In this document: positions 6,752 through 14,372 of the stretch, piece after piece
How positions within the stretch are numbered: the first letter of the stretch is position 1
Layout: every line of letters starts with the position of its first letter
DNA from: an uncultured Clostridia bacterium
Lineage (GTDB): Bacteria > Bacillota > Clostridia > Christensenellales > UBA1242
Reading direction: 5' to 3'
NCBI GenBank assembly: GCA_937992055.1
Contig: CALKLQ010000016.1
Location: forward strand, 1-16,998
DNA: 16,998 nucleotides
The notes under the pieces: model-generated
Database searches by the model: none
Seen by the model: the letters and a program-made list of their open reading frames with translations, nothing else
Told to the model about the DNA's origin: nothing
Translations under genes and position numbers: made by a program

Positions 6752-7591
6752 ATGCAAACAAAACTAGCATTAAAGTTATATGGAATGATTAAACAAGGCA
6801 TTATTAAATCTAATGCTATTTTTTGGCGTGACTTTTTTGATAAAGAAAAAATAGATAATTTTGATATTAACTTAAACTTGATAGAAAAAGAGTTGGAAGA
6901 AAAAAATATAAATTTAATTTGTGTTTTTGATGATAAATTTCCAAGTGTTGATTTAAAGATAAAAACTAGTGAAAAGCCTTTTCTTTTTGCCTTTAAGGGC
7001 GATATTGATTTATTAAATGATATAAATAATAATATTGCAGTTATTGGAGTTTTGACACCCAACGAATATATACAAAAAAGAGAACAAAAAATTGTTGAAG
7101 AATTAACTAAAAATAATTTAGTTATTGTAAGTGGTTTAGCCAAAGGTTGTGACACAATTGCTCATAAAACTTGTCTATATATAGGTGGCAAAACAATTGC
7201 AATACTCCCTACTACTTTTGATAAAATTTATCCAAAAGAAAATAAATGCTTAGCAAATGAAATAGTTAAGAATGGTGGACTTGTTATAACCGAATATATA
7301 TGTGAGGCAAAAAACAAGTTTGAAAGAATAAAAAGATTAATAGATAGAGATAGACTTCAAGCTATGTTTTCAAAATCAGTCGTTTTGATTGCTAGTTATA
7401 CGCAAGGTAATGGAGACAGTGGTTCTCGTTACGCAATGCAAAAAGCAATACAATACGGAAAATCAAGATATGTTATGTTTGATGAAAAAACTGACAATGA
7501 CGAGCAAATCTTTGAGTTAAATAAATCACAAATTGCATATGGCGCAATAATTCTAACAAGCAAAACAATAAAGGAATTGATTACACATTGA
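6752..7591 (+). CDS. DprA/Smf-like SLOG protein
   Basis: Rossmann-like SLOG domain related to DprA, the RecA loader in transformation. In this 279-aa protein the core lies at about 93-245: IAVIGVLTPNEY, the nucleotide-binding SGLAKGCDTIAH (127-138), GGKTIAILPT (145-154), IYPKENK, GGLVITEY and RDRLQAMFS (199-207). It differs from true DprA: the first loop is VIGVLT instead of the usual VG[ST]R, the strand after RDR ends in IAS instead of an acidic VEA, and no C-terminal winged helix remains. It is therefore probably a paralogue with another job, such as nucleotide binding or sensing. The start at 6752 is chosen because AAGGAG lies six bases upstream; the frame is open further upstream but overlaps the PRTase gene. 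The stop TGA (7589-7591) overlaps the TTG start of the HAD gene. Confidence 0.82.
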   Translation: MQTKLALKLYGMIKQGIIKSNAIFWRDFFDKEKIDNFDINLNLIEKELEEKNINLICVFDDKFPSVDLKIKTSEKPFLFAFKGDIDLLNDINNNIAVIGVLTPNEYIQKREQKIVEELTKNNLVIVSGLAKGCDTIAHKTCLYIGGKTIAILPTTFDKIYPKENKCLANEIVKNGGLVITEYICEAKNKFERIKRLIDRDRLQAMFSKSVVLIASYTQGNGDSGSRYAMQKAIQYGKSRYVMFDEKTDNDEQIFELNKSQIAYGAIILTSKTIKELITH

Positions 7592-8119
7592 TTTACATTG
7601 TTGATTTAGATGATACTCTTGTAAATTCCACTACTCTGAATAACGATTCATACAATTTTGCTCTTGAACAATATAATTTATGATAGAATAATCATAAAAG
7701 AAAGAATTACTCGTGAAAAGTTAGATTATATTAGTTCAAAAAAGTTGGAAGAAATAATAAAATTAAAACAATATTATTTTTGCCAAGAGTGGTTATCTTG
7801 TAGAGTTGTATTAAATAAAATTCTTATTGAAAAATTGGCAACCAATCAAAAACAGAATTGTTATCTTTGGACAAAAGCAGATAAACATAGGGCAAATAAA
7901 ATTATTGCAGATTGTAAACTTGATAAATATTTCAAGGATATAATTTTTGATGATAAATCTGATTTTAAAATCTCTATTCCAAAATTGCAACAATTAACAA
8001 AATCTAATCAATTTATAATTTACGAAAATAACGAACAATTTTTTCAAAATCAAAATTGTAAAATTGTAGACAGTATTCAATCCAATTTATTTGATATTAA
8101 TGGTTATCTTATTGGATAA
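7588..8119 (+). pseudogene. HAD-like hydrolase, frameshifted
   Basis: The third gene of the operon. From TTG 7588 (overlapping the SLOG stop as TTGA) the frame encodes HAD motif I in IYIVDLDDTLVNSTT, then meets TGA at 7681. The continuation lies one base over, from about 7679 to TAA 8119, and is open for about 147 codons. It carries the helical cap, motif II in YLWTKAD, a Lys in the KSDFKISIP region as motif III, and YENNEQF where an acidic pair (motif IV) is expected, so motif IV is also degenerate. A single-base change around ATTTATG (7675-7681) would join the frames. It is a recent pseudogene, a sequencing error, or less likely a recoding site. Functional HAD partners would dephosphorylate a nucleotide product of the first two genes. 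Confidence 0.7.
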
Positions 8120-8254
8120 CTTTTTCTCTTTGTCACGAATTTTTGCTGTTTTTTTTCAAGATTTTTGCAAAGGGTTGTTTTGTGTTGTGTTTATACAAAG
8201 GTGTATTGTATAATGATTTTTATTAATTAGTATATTTGATTCTTGAATAATATA

Positions 8255-8394
8255 CAGCCACATAGAACTGGTGATAAAGTTGAGCATATATTAAACAGTC
8301 CCATTCCAAAAGGCAAATTGTCACCTGTCTTGAATTAAATATTGCTAAAATAAGAGTTTTAGTAGAGAGCGGAAAAGATATGGAAGTTTTATAA
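8255..8394 (+). pseudogene. Possible short gene remnant, two frames
   Basis: Within the 8120-8477 gap two adjoining frames look protein-like: QPHRTGDKVEHILNSPIP and onward (8255-8338, stop TAA), then LELNIAKIRVLVESGKDMEV from 8329 to TAA 8394. The frames overlap, as a one-base indel in a former gene would give. No start or ribosome site is visible and the family is not recognised. The rest of the gap holds only T-rich sequence. Confidence 0.25.
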
Positions 8395-8477
8395 CTATAC
8401 AAAATTTGTGTAAGATATAAACTGTAACAAAATATTCAATAAGAAATTAATTTATATATTTTTTGAGGAGAAATAAA

Positions 8478-9056
8478 ATGATAATAGGAATAGATTTGGA
8501 TGGCGTTATATATAACTCAGAATTTTGGCTTCAAGCCTTTACAGAAATTTTTGATATAGAAAACGGAGGAAATGGGATACTTGAACCAAGCGAAAATTCC
8601 ATAAGTAAACGTTATGGTTGGGATGATGAATTTGCAAAGAATTTTAGGCTTAAATATCTACCAGTTCAGATGAAGGAATGCCCAATAATGCCTTATGCTA
8701 AAGAGACTTTACAAAAACTAAAAGACAGAGGTCATAAAATTATGATTATTACAAGTAGAGGCTCTGTCGATGAAAGCCATATTGGAATTACTAAGGATAG
8801 GCTATCAAAAGATAAAATTCCTTTTGATGAGTTATATTTTTCGAAAGAAAACAAAGTAAATATTTGCAAAAATAAACGCATTGACATTATGGTAGATGAT
8901 ACGCCTATCGTAATTGAACAACTTGCAAAAGAGAATATAAAGTGTTTATATTTTAAGAATGGTCCAACAAAGCAAATTGAACTTTATAATGTAAAAACTG
9001 TTTATAATTTTGGTGACGTATTTAGACAAATATATAATTTAGAAAAAGAAATATAA
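8478..9056 (+). CDS. HAD phosphatase, 5'(3')-deoxyribonucleotidase-like
   Basis: Probably removes phosphate from (deoxy)nucleotides or a similar small substrate. In this 192-aa protein motif I is IGIDLDGVIYNSE (3-15, nucleophile Asp6 and acid/base Asp8). Motif II is the Ser/Thr in IMIITSRG. The Lys of motif III is probably in SKENKVNICK. Motif IV is DIMVDDTPIVIEQL. This set, with the short helical cap in between, matches the NT5C / YqfW-type group. All four motifs are present, unlike the frameshifted HAD protein upstream. The start is ATG 8478 with GAGGAG seven bases before it; the frame is open five codons further. The gene stands alone, 358 nt after the operon and on the same strand. It may be part of the same nucleotide-centred group, but this is inferred. 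Confidence 0.82.
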   Translation: MIIGIDLDGVIYNSEFWLQAFTEIFDIENGGNGILEPSENSISKRYGWDDEFAKNFRLKYLPVQMKECPIMPYAKETLQKLKDRGHKIMIITSRGSVDESHIGITKDRLSKDKIPFDELYFSKENKVNICKNKRIDIMVDDTPIVIEQLAKENIKCLYFKNGPTKQIELYNVKTVYNFGDVFRQIYNLEKEI

Positions 9057-9069
9057 AAGAAGTGATATT

Positions 9070-9144
9070 ATTACGAAAAAAGTTAAATTTAGTAGTGATA
9101 CAACTGCACCTGTTTGTCCAAAAATTATGAAGATGCTTAATTAA
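9070..9144 (+). pseudogene. N-terminal fragment resembling threonine aldolase
   Basis: The 24 codons before TAA 9142-9144 read TKKVKFSSDTTAPVCPKIMK and onward. This closely follows the conserved start of low-specificity threonine aldolases (F-x-SD-N-TAPV-H-P-x-I). The residue after SD is Thr instead of Asn, the His is Cys, and the frame ends right after. No ATG start is present. It is a decayed 5' end left by a deletion, 13 nt after the nucleotidase gene. Confidence 0.45.
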
Positions 9145-9214
9145 ATAAATTTTGCTGCTTTTGTTTTGTACGATCTAAATTTCACTATTGGATATCATTG
9201 GAATTCGCACAAAA

Positions 9215-9250
9215 GTTTTAGTTCCCTATTAAATTTTGGTATGGTATAAT
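9215..9250 (+). CRISPR. Solitary type II-C CRISPR repeat
   Basis: A 36-bp unit beginning GTTTTAGTTCCC and ending GGTATGGTATAAT, with the form of type II-C repeats. It matches the anti-repeat of the tracrRNA at 14158-14193 at 31 of 36 positions, which proves its identity. Its end TGGTATAAT is an extended -10 promoter, as in arrays where every repeat drives transcription of the next spacer. No second copy, and therefore no defined spacer, exists in the window. It sits where the array is expected, 106 nt beyond the cas2 stop. The orientation is given as that of the crRNA. Confidence 0.8.
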
Positions 9251-9355
9251 ATAGGTTGCTAAAAAAACACATCTTATGCCAGAAAAAATAAGGCATTTGA
9301 TATGTTTATTTTTTTTAAATTTTTAAACAAAAAATATCACAATTTTTTTATTTTT

Positions 9356-9676
9356 TTAAAAAAATGACAACTGTTGACTAACTATTTTTTTCTCTTTTCG
9401 TTTAAGTTGCCCTGTTAAAATATTCATGGAGGCATATTGTTTTTCTGTTACAATTAAGGAGCGTACAGAACCACTTTTAGGAACTTTACTTGACACTCTT
9501 TCTTCATGTAATTTTGCGGATTCAATTGTATTACAAATTCTTCCATATAGACTAAATTGAATCATATAAAAACCATCATTCAAAAGAAAGTTACGAAACT
9601 GAGTTGCCTCCCTTCGTTCTCTTTTACCTTTTACTGGTAAATCAAAAAATACTAATAATCTCATATATCTACTCAT
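9356..9676 (-). CDS. cas2: CRISPR-associated Cas2
   Basis: Partner of Cas1 in the spacer-acquisition complex, where a Cas2 dimer bridges Cas1 dimers. The 106-aa ferredoxin-like protein starts with strand MRLLVFFDLP, with the conserved Asp12, then a helix with RNFLLNDGFYMIQFSLYGRI and the C-terminal strand RSLIVTEKQYASM. Length is normal for type II Cas2. ATG 9676 overlaps the cas1 stop by 8 nt, so translation is probably coupled; Met5 is an alternative start. Nothing appears broken. Confidence 0.93.
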   Translation of the reverse strand: MSRYMRLLVFFDLPVKGKRERREATQFRNFLLNDGFYMIQFSLYGRICNTIESAKLHEERVSSKVPKSGSVRSLIVTEKQYASMNILTGQLKRKEKKIVSQQLSFF

Positions 9677-10562
9677 ATCTATGAAATTCCAAGCCTAAAA
9701 TTTCAATATTTTTTAAGATATCTTTTCCTTCTCTTAAGCTTTTAATATAACTTTCAACCAACATGTCTATCGCATTGCTTACCGTTTGCTTTTGGTTTTC
9801 TATTTTAACATCAATATTTATTATACCAAACAACTCACCTTTGATTTTTGTTGTAAGTTCTTGTTCATTTTTTAACCTAATTTTCACATACAACTCTACC
9901 AATGGTCTAAACACTTCAATCAAATCATCCGCCAAATTAAACTGATTATACACGTTATGATGAAACAATCCTAAAAAAGGTGTGAGGCCATGCATAACTA
10001 TACTTCTTGAAATTAGTCCTCTTAGAATCGAATAGCCGTAATTTAAAAAACTATTAGTTGAGCAATCTTTTCTTCTTACAAACTCGCTTCCAAATAGCCT
10101 TTTAAAATATATTAAACTTGCCTTTGCCTCATTATTCGTAGAATCACCACTTGCTACACTTTCAAAAAGCGCTTTAAGTTCATCTTTGCCACCGCATAAA
10201 TTTAAAACATCGTTCTGATTTTTTATCTTATTCTTAATGATTGTTTGCCAAAGGCGTTTTTTTAGGGGCTTGGAAGCATTGACTTGCAATTCATATTGTG
10301 AAACAGTTTGATAGTGCTTCATAAATGGCAACATCACACCACAAGGTAGATGTGTTTGATCACAAACATAGACTAAAATTCCCAACTCAGCAAATTTAGA
10401 GAGAGAATAAGTAGAAATAGTAGTGTTTAAGTTCTCAATCATGATAGCGTTGATATCTTCTAACGGGTAATCTACCTTATCCCCGTTATTTTCCAAGTAT
10501 AGTTGATTGTTTTTGGTGTAAATATATGCATTCTTTGAAACAAAAATATTAATAAAGGGCAT
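9669..10562 (-). CDS. cas1: CRISPR-associated Cas1, type II
   Basis: Integrase that inserts new spacers at the leader end of the array. The 297-aa protein has an N-terminal beta domain (1-75, with FINIFVSKNAYIYTKNNQL) and a C-terminal helical domain. The metal ligands are present with type II spacing: Glu145 in NNEAKASLIYFKRLFG, His201 in LFHHNVYNQFNLADD and Glu216 in DDLIEVFRP. Length and motifs are those of an intact type II Cas1. Its ATG shares one base with the stop of the cas9 C-terminal frame (TAATG), so it is translated by coupling from that fragment. This keeps the operon order cas9-cas1-cas2 although cas9 is split. No cas4 or csn2 is present, as expected for II-C. Confidence 0.95.
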   Translation of the reverse strand: MPFINIFVSKNAYIYTKNNQLYLENNGDKVDYPLEDINAIMIENLNTTISTYSLSKFAELGILVYVCDQTHLPCGVMLPFMKHYQTVSQYELQVNASKPLKKRLWQTIIKNKIKNQNDVLNLCGGKDELKALFESVASGDSTNNEAKASLIYFKRLFGSEFVRRKDCSTNSFLNYGYSILRGLISRSIVMHGLTPFLGLFHHNVYNQFNLADDLIEVFRPLVELYVKIRLKNEQELTTKIKGELFGIINIDVKIENQKQTVSNAIDMLVESYIKSLREGKDILKNIEILGLEFHRYE

Positions 10563-11272
10563 TATACTGGTTTCCTTTCCTCTTTTGGCGCCTTGTAAAC
10601 TTTGCCCATTATATCTGTATAGTATTTTTCTAGGTTTAATAACGTTTTTACACCTAAACTAGATTTGCTATAACAATAATCATGCGTTAAAACTTTTATG
10701 GAGGCATTGCTTATGCATGTTGAGTTATAATAAACCAAAAGTTCATTTCCTTCAATTTTATCTGGTTTTTTAGAATTTGGATTTTCAAAAGTTTTAAATA
10801 AAACAACATCCTTTTTGCTTGTTATTTTAATTAAGTCGTTTTTATATAAGCTGAATTTAAAATTGAAAGAGTCATCGATAGTTGTCCAATCCTTGTCTAA
10901 CTCAATAACCTTATTTGGCAATTTATGAGCATAAACATCAGACATATATACCGGGCAAAGATAAAATTTTCCCTGTTTTTCAAATACATCCACGCGGTGC
11001 ATTGTGTCGTTTTTAGCCGCTCCATTTGGTGTTAACACGCAGTTACTTGTCTTATGATATTGCTTTACAGTTTTTACAATTGGACCATCCGATCCATCTT
11101 TTCTTGGTTTATAAAAAATCAATGATTCTGGAATTTTATTATTATTTTCCACCAAATAGTTTTTTAATTTTAAATAAAGAAGTCTGTCATCTTGAGGTCT
11201 ATAATAGTTTTCTATTGTATAATCTGGATATCTGTCATCTTTTAATTTTATCGTTTCAGGATCGTTTGACAC
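10562..11272 (-). CDS. cas9: Cas9 C-terminal fragment (WED/PAM-interacting)
   Basis: This 236-codon frame continues Cas9 after the frame break. It opens with SNDPETIKL, normally found soon after the PPPYE motif, and goes on with MHRVDVFEKQGKFYLCPVYM and FNFKFSLYKNDLIKI, typical of the wedge and PAM-interacting region of compact II-C Cas9. The only available start is GTG 11272, with no Shine-Dalgarno site, and TGA and TAA in the same frame just upstream. It overlaps the N-terminal frame by 25 nt in the -1 frame. With the N-terminal part the total is about 1,050 residues, normal for small Cas9. About eight residues usually found between PPPYE and SNDPE appear to be missing, suggesting a deletion of about 22 nt; this length is an estimate from family knowledge. 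Not likely to work alone. Confidence 0.85.
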   Translation of the reverse strand: MSNDPETIKLKDDRYPDYTIENYYRPQDDRLLYLKLKNYLVENNNKIPESLIFYKPRKDGSDGPIVKTVKQYHKTSNCVLTPNGAAKNDTMHRVDVFEKQGKFYLCPVYMSDVYAHKLPNKVIELDKDWTTIDDSFNFKFSLYKNDLIKITSKKDVVLFKTFENPNSKKPDKIEGNELLVYYNSTCISNASIKVLTHDYCYSKSSLGVKTLLNLEKYYTDIMGKVYKAPKEERKPV

Positions 11273-13719
11273 TTACATTCATAAGGAGGAGGAAGGCTTT
11301 TTCTTAATTTATCAATTCCACACTTTTCATATTCCTGCTTTTCTTCCGCAGTCAAAACTTCATGAGTAATTTTGTTAACAAATTTGCCATCCTTTTCATA
11401 AAATTTTTCTTTAAATTTGTTAAAGTTTGTAATCTTTTGAATCATACTATCATTCACGGTTGCAATTATGGTTGCATCAACCGCATGATGAATATCACCG
11501 TCATCTCGTATTTTATTAACTCCCCAACATTTTCTCAAATAGTTTGTAACCGAACCATTAACACTGTATACAACCTTTCTTTTGCCGTTCTCATTGTTTT
11601 TTATTGGCGACATTTCTAGAAAATCTCTAAATAATTCTAAAAGAAATTTTGACATATATCTTGTGTCATTCATATTTCTAGAAATAAACTCTTTTTGGTC
11701 CTCTTCTGTAATAGTTTCTTTTAATAGATATCTTTGTTTTTCTCTATTTTTTAAAAGCATGACACGCGAATTAAATTCGTTCCACCTCTGTTCATTTGAA
11801 CCAAAATACTCAAAAGGAGTTCTGTCACCCTTATTTTGATTTTCATCAGATAAAACAAGGACTTTATTATTAAAACTATCATTCATACTCTTGCTAAATG
11901 GCAAGATATGATCTATTTGAAGATAATTTGGTTCAAAAATTCTTGCATCATCTATTGTCTTTCCGCTATACATGCATTTTCCATTTTGCTCTAAATATAA
12001 TTTGAATTTTAAAATGTCTTGACCTGTAGGCTTGATGAGTTTAAACTCATCTTTCAAAATGGTGGCTATTTTTTCATTATCCTGAAATCTCACGTCTTGT
12101 TTTTTTGCAAGCTTATTTCTATCCCCTCTTGTCTTTCCAAGTTCGCGACCAAGCTCAATGGAAATAAATTGGGGAGAACCATATTCCTTAATGATTTCAT
12201 TTAAAACTCTCAAGGTCTGATTTATAGACCTTTTAACAACATTATTTGTTATTTCACTTAACCTTTCATCTATCAACTCACCTTTTAAATATTTCATTTT
12301 TTCATGTTCAAAACTGCTATGATTAAATCCCGCATTTTTGCATGCAACATCATATCTTTGCCCTAAAAGCAAATTTTCCTCAATTTTTTGCATGGCTTTA
12401 AATGACAGAGAACCAAACTTATCAAAAGACAGCTCTTTAATTGCCTCAATTTGGTCTTTAGTAAGCTTAGACAAAATTTGATTTTGAGAAATATATTCAT
12501 CTATCCTCGCGTCACTTTTACATAAAGACAACATAAGGGCAATCTCGTCAATAAGTTCTCTATTTTCAAATGAAGACTTTAACTCTAGCTTTTTTCTTAT
12601 CTCGTAACTATTTTTCATTGAGATGAAAATTTTATCTTCACATTTTTTAACAAAATCACTTTCTGACAAATCATCGTCTTTGTCTAACCTATAGTTACAC
12701 AAATTAAATCTTCCATTTTCGATATTTAATAATTTTCTTATCTTTGAAAATTTTATTTCTTTTTCCTCTTTGGCTAGCTCTATTAAAACATTCTTTTGAT
12801 TAGGGCTAAGTTCCTTGCCTTCAATCTTTAGATTATTTATTTTAGAAAGTGCGGTAAACAATTCAAAAGTATATGAAGCCTTTGGCGCCCGTTTTTCGGA
12901 AGGAATAAAGGTGCAACGCCCCACTTCAAAAGATGCCGAATAAGGGCTTTGCTGTCCTGGTCCCTCATCAAAGTTTCTTTGTTTTTCAAAAATAAATATT
13001 AATCTTTCAATAAACTCATCTGTAATATTATTGTTGCCAAAAGATTTTTGTATATTTAAAATTTTTTCTAGCTCCTCTTTTAATTCCTCCCTGCCAAAAC
13101 TATTTTTATATTCCCCTCCATGATTTCTGATGTTGTATATCAATTTACCACAACTGTCAATCTTATATTTTTCATCTTTATATAACATTTCGCCAATAGT
13201 TCTATAGTTTTTTTCTAGCATGTATGCCTTGTTTTGATTTATAGCTGAAAGTAATTTTCCATCTTCACCGCTTGTTTTAAGATTTTTTCTGTTACTTTTA
13301 AATCCACGATGCTTAAGAATGTTTAAAACTACTTTTGCTAGTTCCCCGTTTGACAACTTTCTGTCCAGTGCCTCTGCTCTAAGTTTATAAACATCAACTG
13401 GCAGCAAACCCTTTTGTTTGTCACCCAAATTCAAAACATTAACTTCATCAAATACACTTTCACCTAAAGAATTAGCTAATAATTTCCTAGCCCTTTCAAA
13501 TCTAAATTGTTTTCTTCTTTTTCTTCTTCTAACCCCACGCTTTTCTCGTCTATTTTTAGCAGTGCTTTCTCCTGTTTTATCAACCTCATTTGGACTAAAA
13601 GTTCTAACACCCAACTTTATAATTTTTACTATTTCTTCACTTAAGGGGTCGATTTCTAAAAGTGAATATCCCACACTACCTATGCCTATGTCTAAGCCAA
13701 TTCTATAATTTTTTAACAT
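11248..13719 (-). CDS. cas9: Cas9 type II-C, frameshifted before PI domain
   Basis: RNA-guided DNA endonuclease of the locus. This 823-aa part holds both nuclease sites: RuvC-I with Asp10 in IGLDIGIGSVGYS, the arginine-rich bridge helix (56-75), the REC lobe (about 80-480), RuvC-II with Glu522 in SIELGRELG, the HNH domain (575-640) with His604 in LQIDHILPFS and Asn627, and RuvC-III with His745 and Asp748 in HHAVDAT. Every catalytic residue is kept. Translation runs out of frame after PPPYE (810-814), and the protein ends nine residues later without its PAM-interacting region, so target recognition should be lost. The start is ATG 13719 with AAGGAG well placed and a promoter 45-72 nt upstream. 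The intact active sites point to recent damage or a sequencing/assembly error. Confidence 0.93.
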   Translation of the reverse strand: MLKNYRIGLDIGIGSVGYSLLEIDPLSEEIVKIIKLGVRTFSPNEVDKTGESTAKNRREKRGVRRRKRRKQFRFERARKLLANSLGESVFDEVNVLNLGDKQKGLLPVDVYKLRAEALDRKLSNGELAKVVLNILKHRGFKSNRKNLKTSGEDGKLLSAINQNKAYMLEKNYRTIGEMLYKDEKYKIDSCGKLIYNIRNHGGEYKNSFGREELKEELEKILNIQKSFGNNNITDEFIERLIFIFEKQRNFDEGPGQQSPYSASFEVGRCTFIPSEKRAPKASYTFELFTALSKINNLKIEGKELSPNQKNVLIELAKEEKEIKFSKIRKLLNIENGRFNLCNYRLDKDDDLSESDFVKKCEDKIFISMKNSYEIRKKLELKSSFENRELIDEIALMLSLCKSDARIDEYISQNQILSKLTKDQIEAIKELSFDKFGSLSFKAMQKIEENLLLGQRYDVACKNAGFNHSSFEHEKMKYLKGELIDERLSEITNNVVKRSINQTLRVLNEIIKEYGSPQFISIELGRELGKTRGDRNKLAKKQDVRFQDNEKIATILKDEFKLIKPTGQDILKFKLYLEQNGKCMYSGKTIDDARIFEPNYLQIDHILPFSKSMNDSFNNKVLVLSDENQNKGDRTPFEYFGSNEQRWNEFNSRVMLLKNREKQRYLLKETITEEDQKEFISRNMNDTRYMSKFLLELFRDFLEMSPIKNNENGKRKVVYSVNGSVTNYLRKCWGVNKIRDDGDIHHAVDATIIATVNDSMIQKITNFNKFKEKFYEKDGKFVNKITHEVLTAEEKQEYEKCGIDKLRKSLPPPYECKCQTILKR

Positions 13720-13763
13720 TATTTTCTCCTTTGTAAATTGATATAAAAACTTTTGTTAATCTG

Positions 13764-13791
13764 ATTATATAAAATTATCTTTGTAAAACAA
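13764..13791 (-). promoter_or_regulatory. Promoter of the cas operon
   Basis: TTGTTT (13786-13791), a 16-nt spacer and a perfect TATAAT (13764-13769) on the minus strand, 45 nt from the cas9 start. Confidence 0.55.
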
Positions 13792-14079
13792 AATAATTAC
13801 AAACTAAAAACAAAGAAATATCTAACATAAACTTAAAATTTAACTATTTACTATTTTAAGATTTATTTACCAACTTTTCTGAGTTATGAAAACGCATTCG
13901 CAATCATCTATTGAATCAAACCCTTTAAAATTAACTGTTTTGCAGATGTTTATAGTTCATTCACTTTGCCAAATTTCCAAAAAAATAAAGATGCCATCGA
14001 AAAACTCATGATTTTTTCTCGCAGCATTTCAAAGGCGATAACCTTTATTTAGAATTGAAATCACTCTTGACGATATTAT
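13792..14079. other. Intergenic stretch between cas9 and tracrRNA
   Basis: No recognised gene. A 41-codon plus-strand frame at 13886-14011 lacks a ribosome site. The only transcription signals lie at its edges: the cas9 promoter and the tracrRNA terminator. Confidence 0.5.
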
Positions 14080-14198
14080 AAAAAAAGACTGCTATAAAGC
14101 AGTCACTTACTGGATAATTCTTTCGAATTACCAACGGCAACTTATACAGTTGCCTTTATTTTAGTAACCTATTAAACTTTGGTATGGTATAAGTTACA
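14080..14198 (-). ncRNA. tracrRNA of the type II-C CRISPR system
   Basis: Pairs with crRNA repeat and guides Cas9. Transcribed on the minus strand from about 14198. The anti-repeat (14158-14193) is the complement of the repeat at 9215-9250, with mismatches only at repeat positions 1, 9, 10, 20 and 36; the adjacent pair at 9-10 is where a bulge is normally found. After it come hairpin GGCAAC/GTTGCC (14137-14154), hairpin TGGTAATTC-GAAA-GAATTATCCA (14111-14133) and a terminator stem GACTGC/GCAGTC (14087-14104) followed by seven T. About 119 nt, complete and undamaged, upstream of cas9 as in other II-C loci. Confidence 0.9.
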
Positions 14199-14204
14199 TT
14201 GTTT

Positions 14205-14233
14205 ATTTTATAACTTTAAAAATAATTTGTCAA
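14205..14233 (-). promoter_or_regulatory. tracrRNA promoter
   Basis: Perfect TTGACA (14228-14233), 17-nt spacer and TAAAAT (14205-14210) on the minus strand, placing the start about seven bases later, just before the anti-repeat. The best promoter in the window. Confidence 0.85.
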
Positions 14234-14372
14234 TTAAATATCCCATATATCATTAAAATTTAGATTTTATCTTAGATTAATGGTAAAGCCGACTAAAAAT
14301 TAGCCAATATTTTACATGTCGCATTTTAAAATTTTAAATTAACAAAAATTCTTACTAATTTTAGCTGTGTAG

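Noticed and set aside
6715..7155. 146-codon minus-strand frame
   Set aside because: Antisense to the SLOG gene, whose motifs and ribosome site are clear.
6752..7591. Transformation protein DprA proper
   Set aside because: The VG[ST]R loop, the acidic strand end and the C-terminal winged helix are absent, and the operon partners are not competence genes.
11248..11272. Programmed -1 frameshift or natural split Cas9
   Set aside because: No slippery heptamer or stimulatory hairpin is seen, the second frame has only a GTG without a ribosome site, and residues between the two motifs seem missing. Damage or error is simpler.
13886..14011. 41-codon plus-strand frame between cas9 and tracrRNA
   Set aside because: No ribosome site or promoter, and no family resemblance.
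14158..14193. Second CRISPR repeat of an array
   Set aside because: The differences from the repeat, the flanking hairpins, promoter and terminator show it is the tracrRNA anti-repeat.
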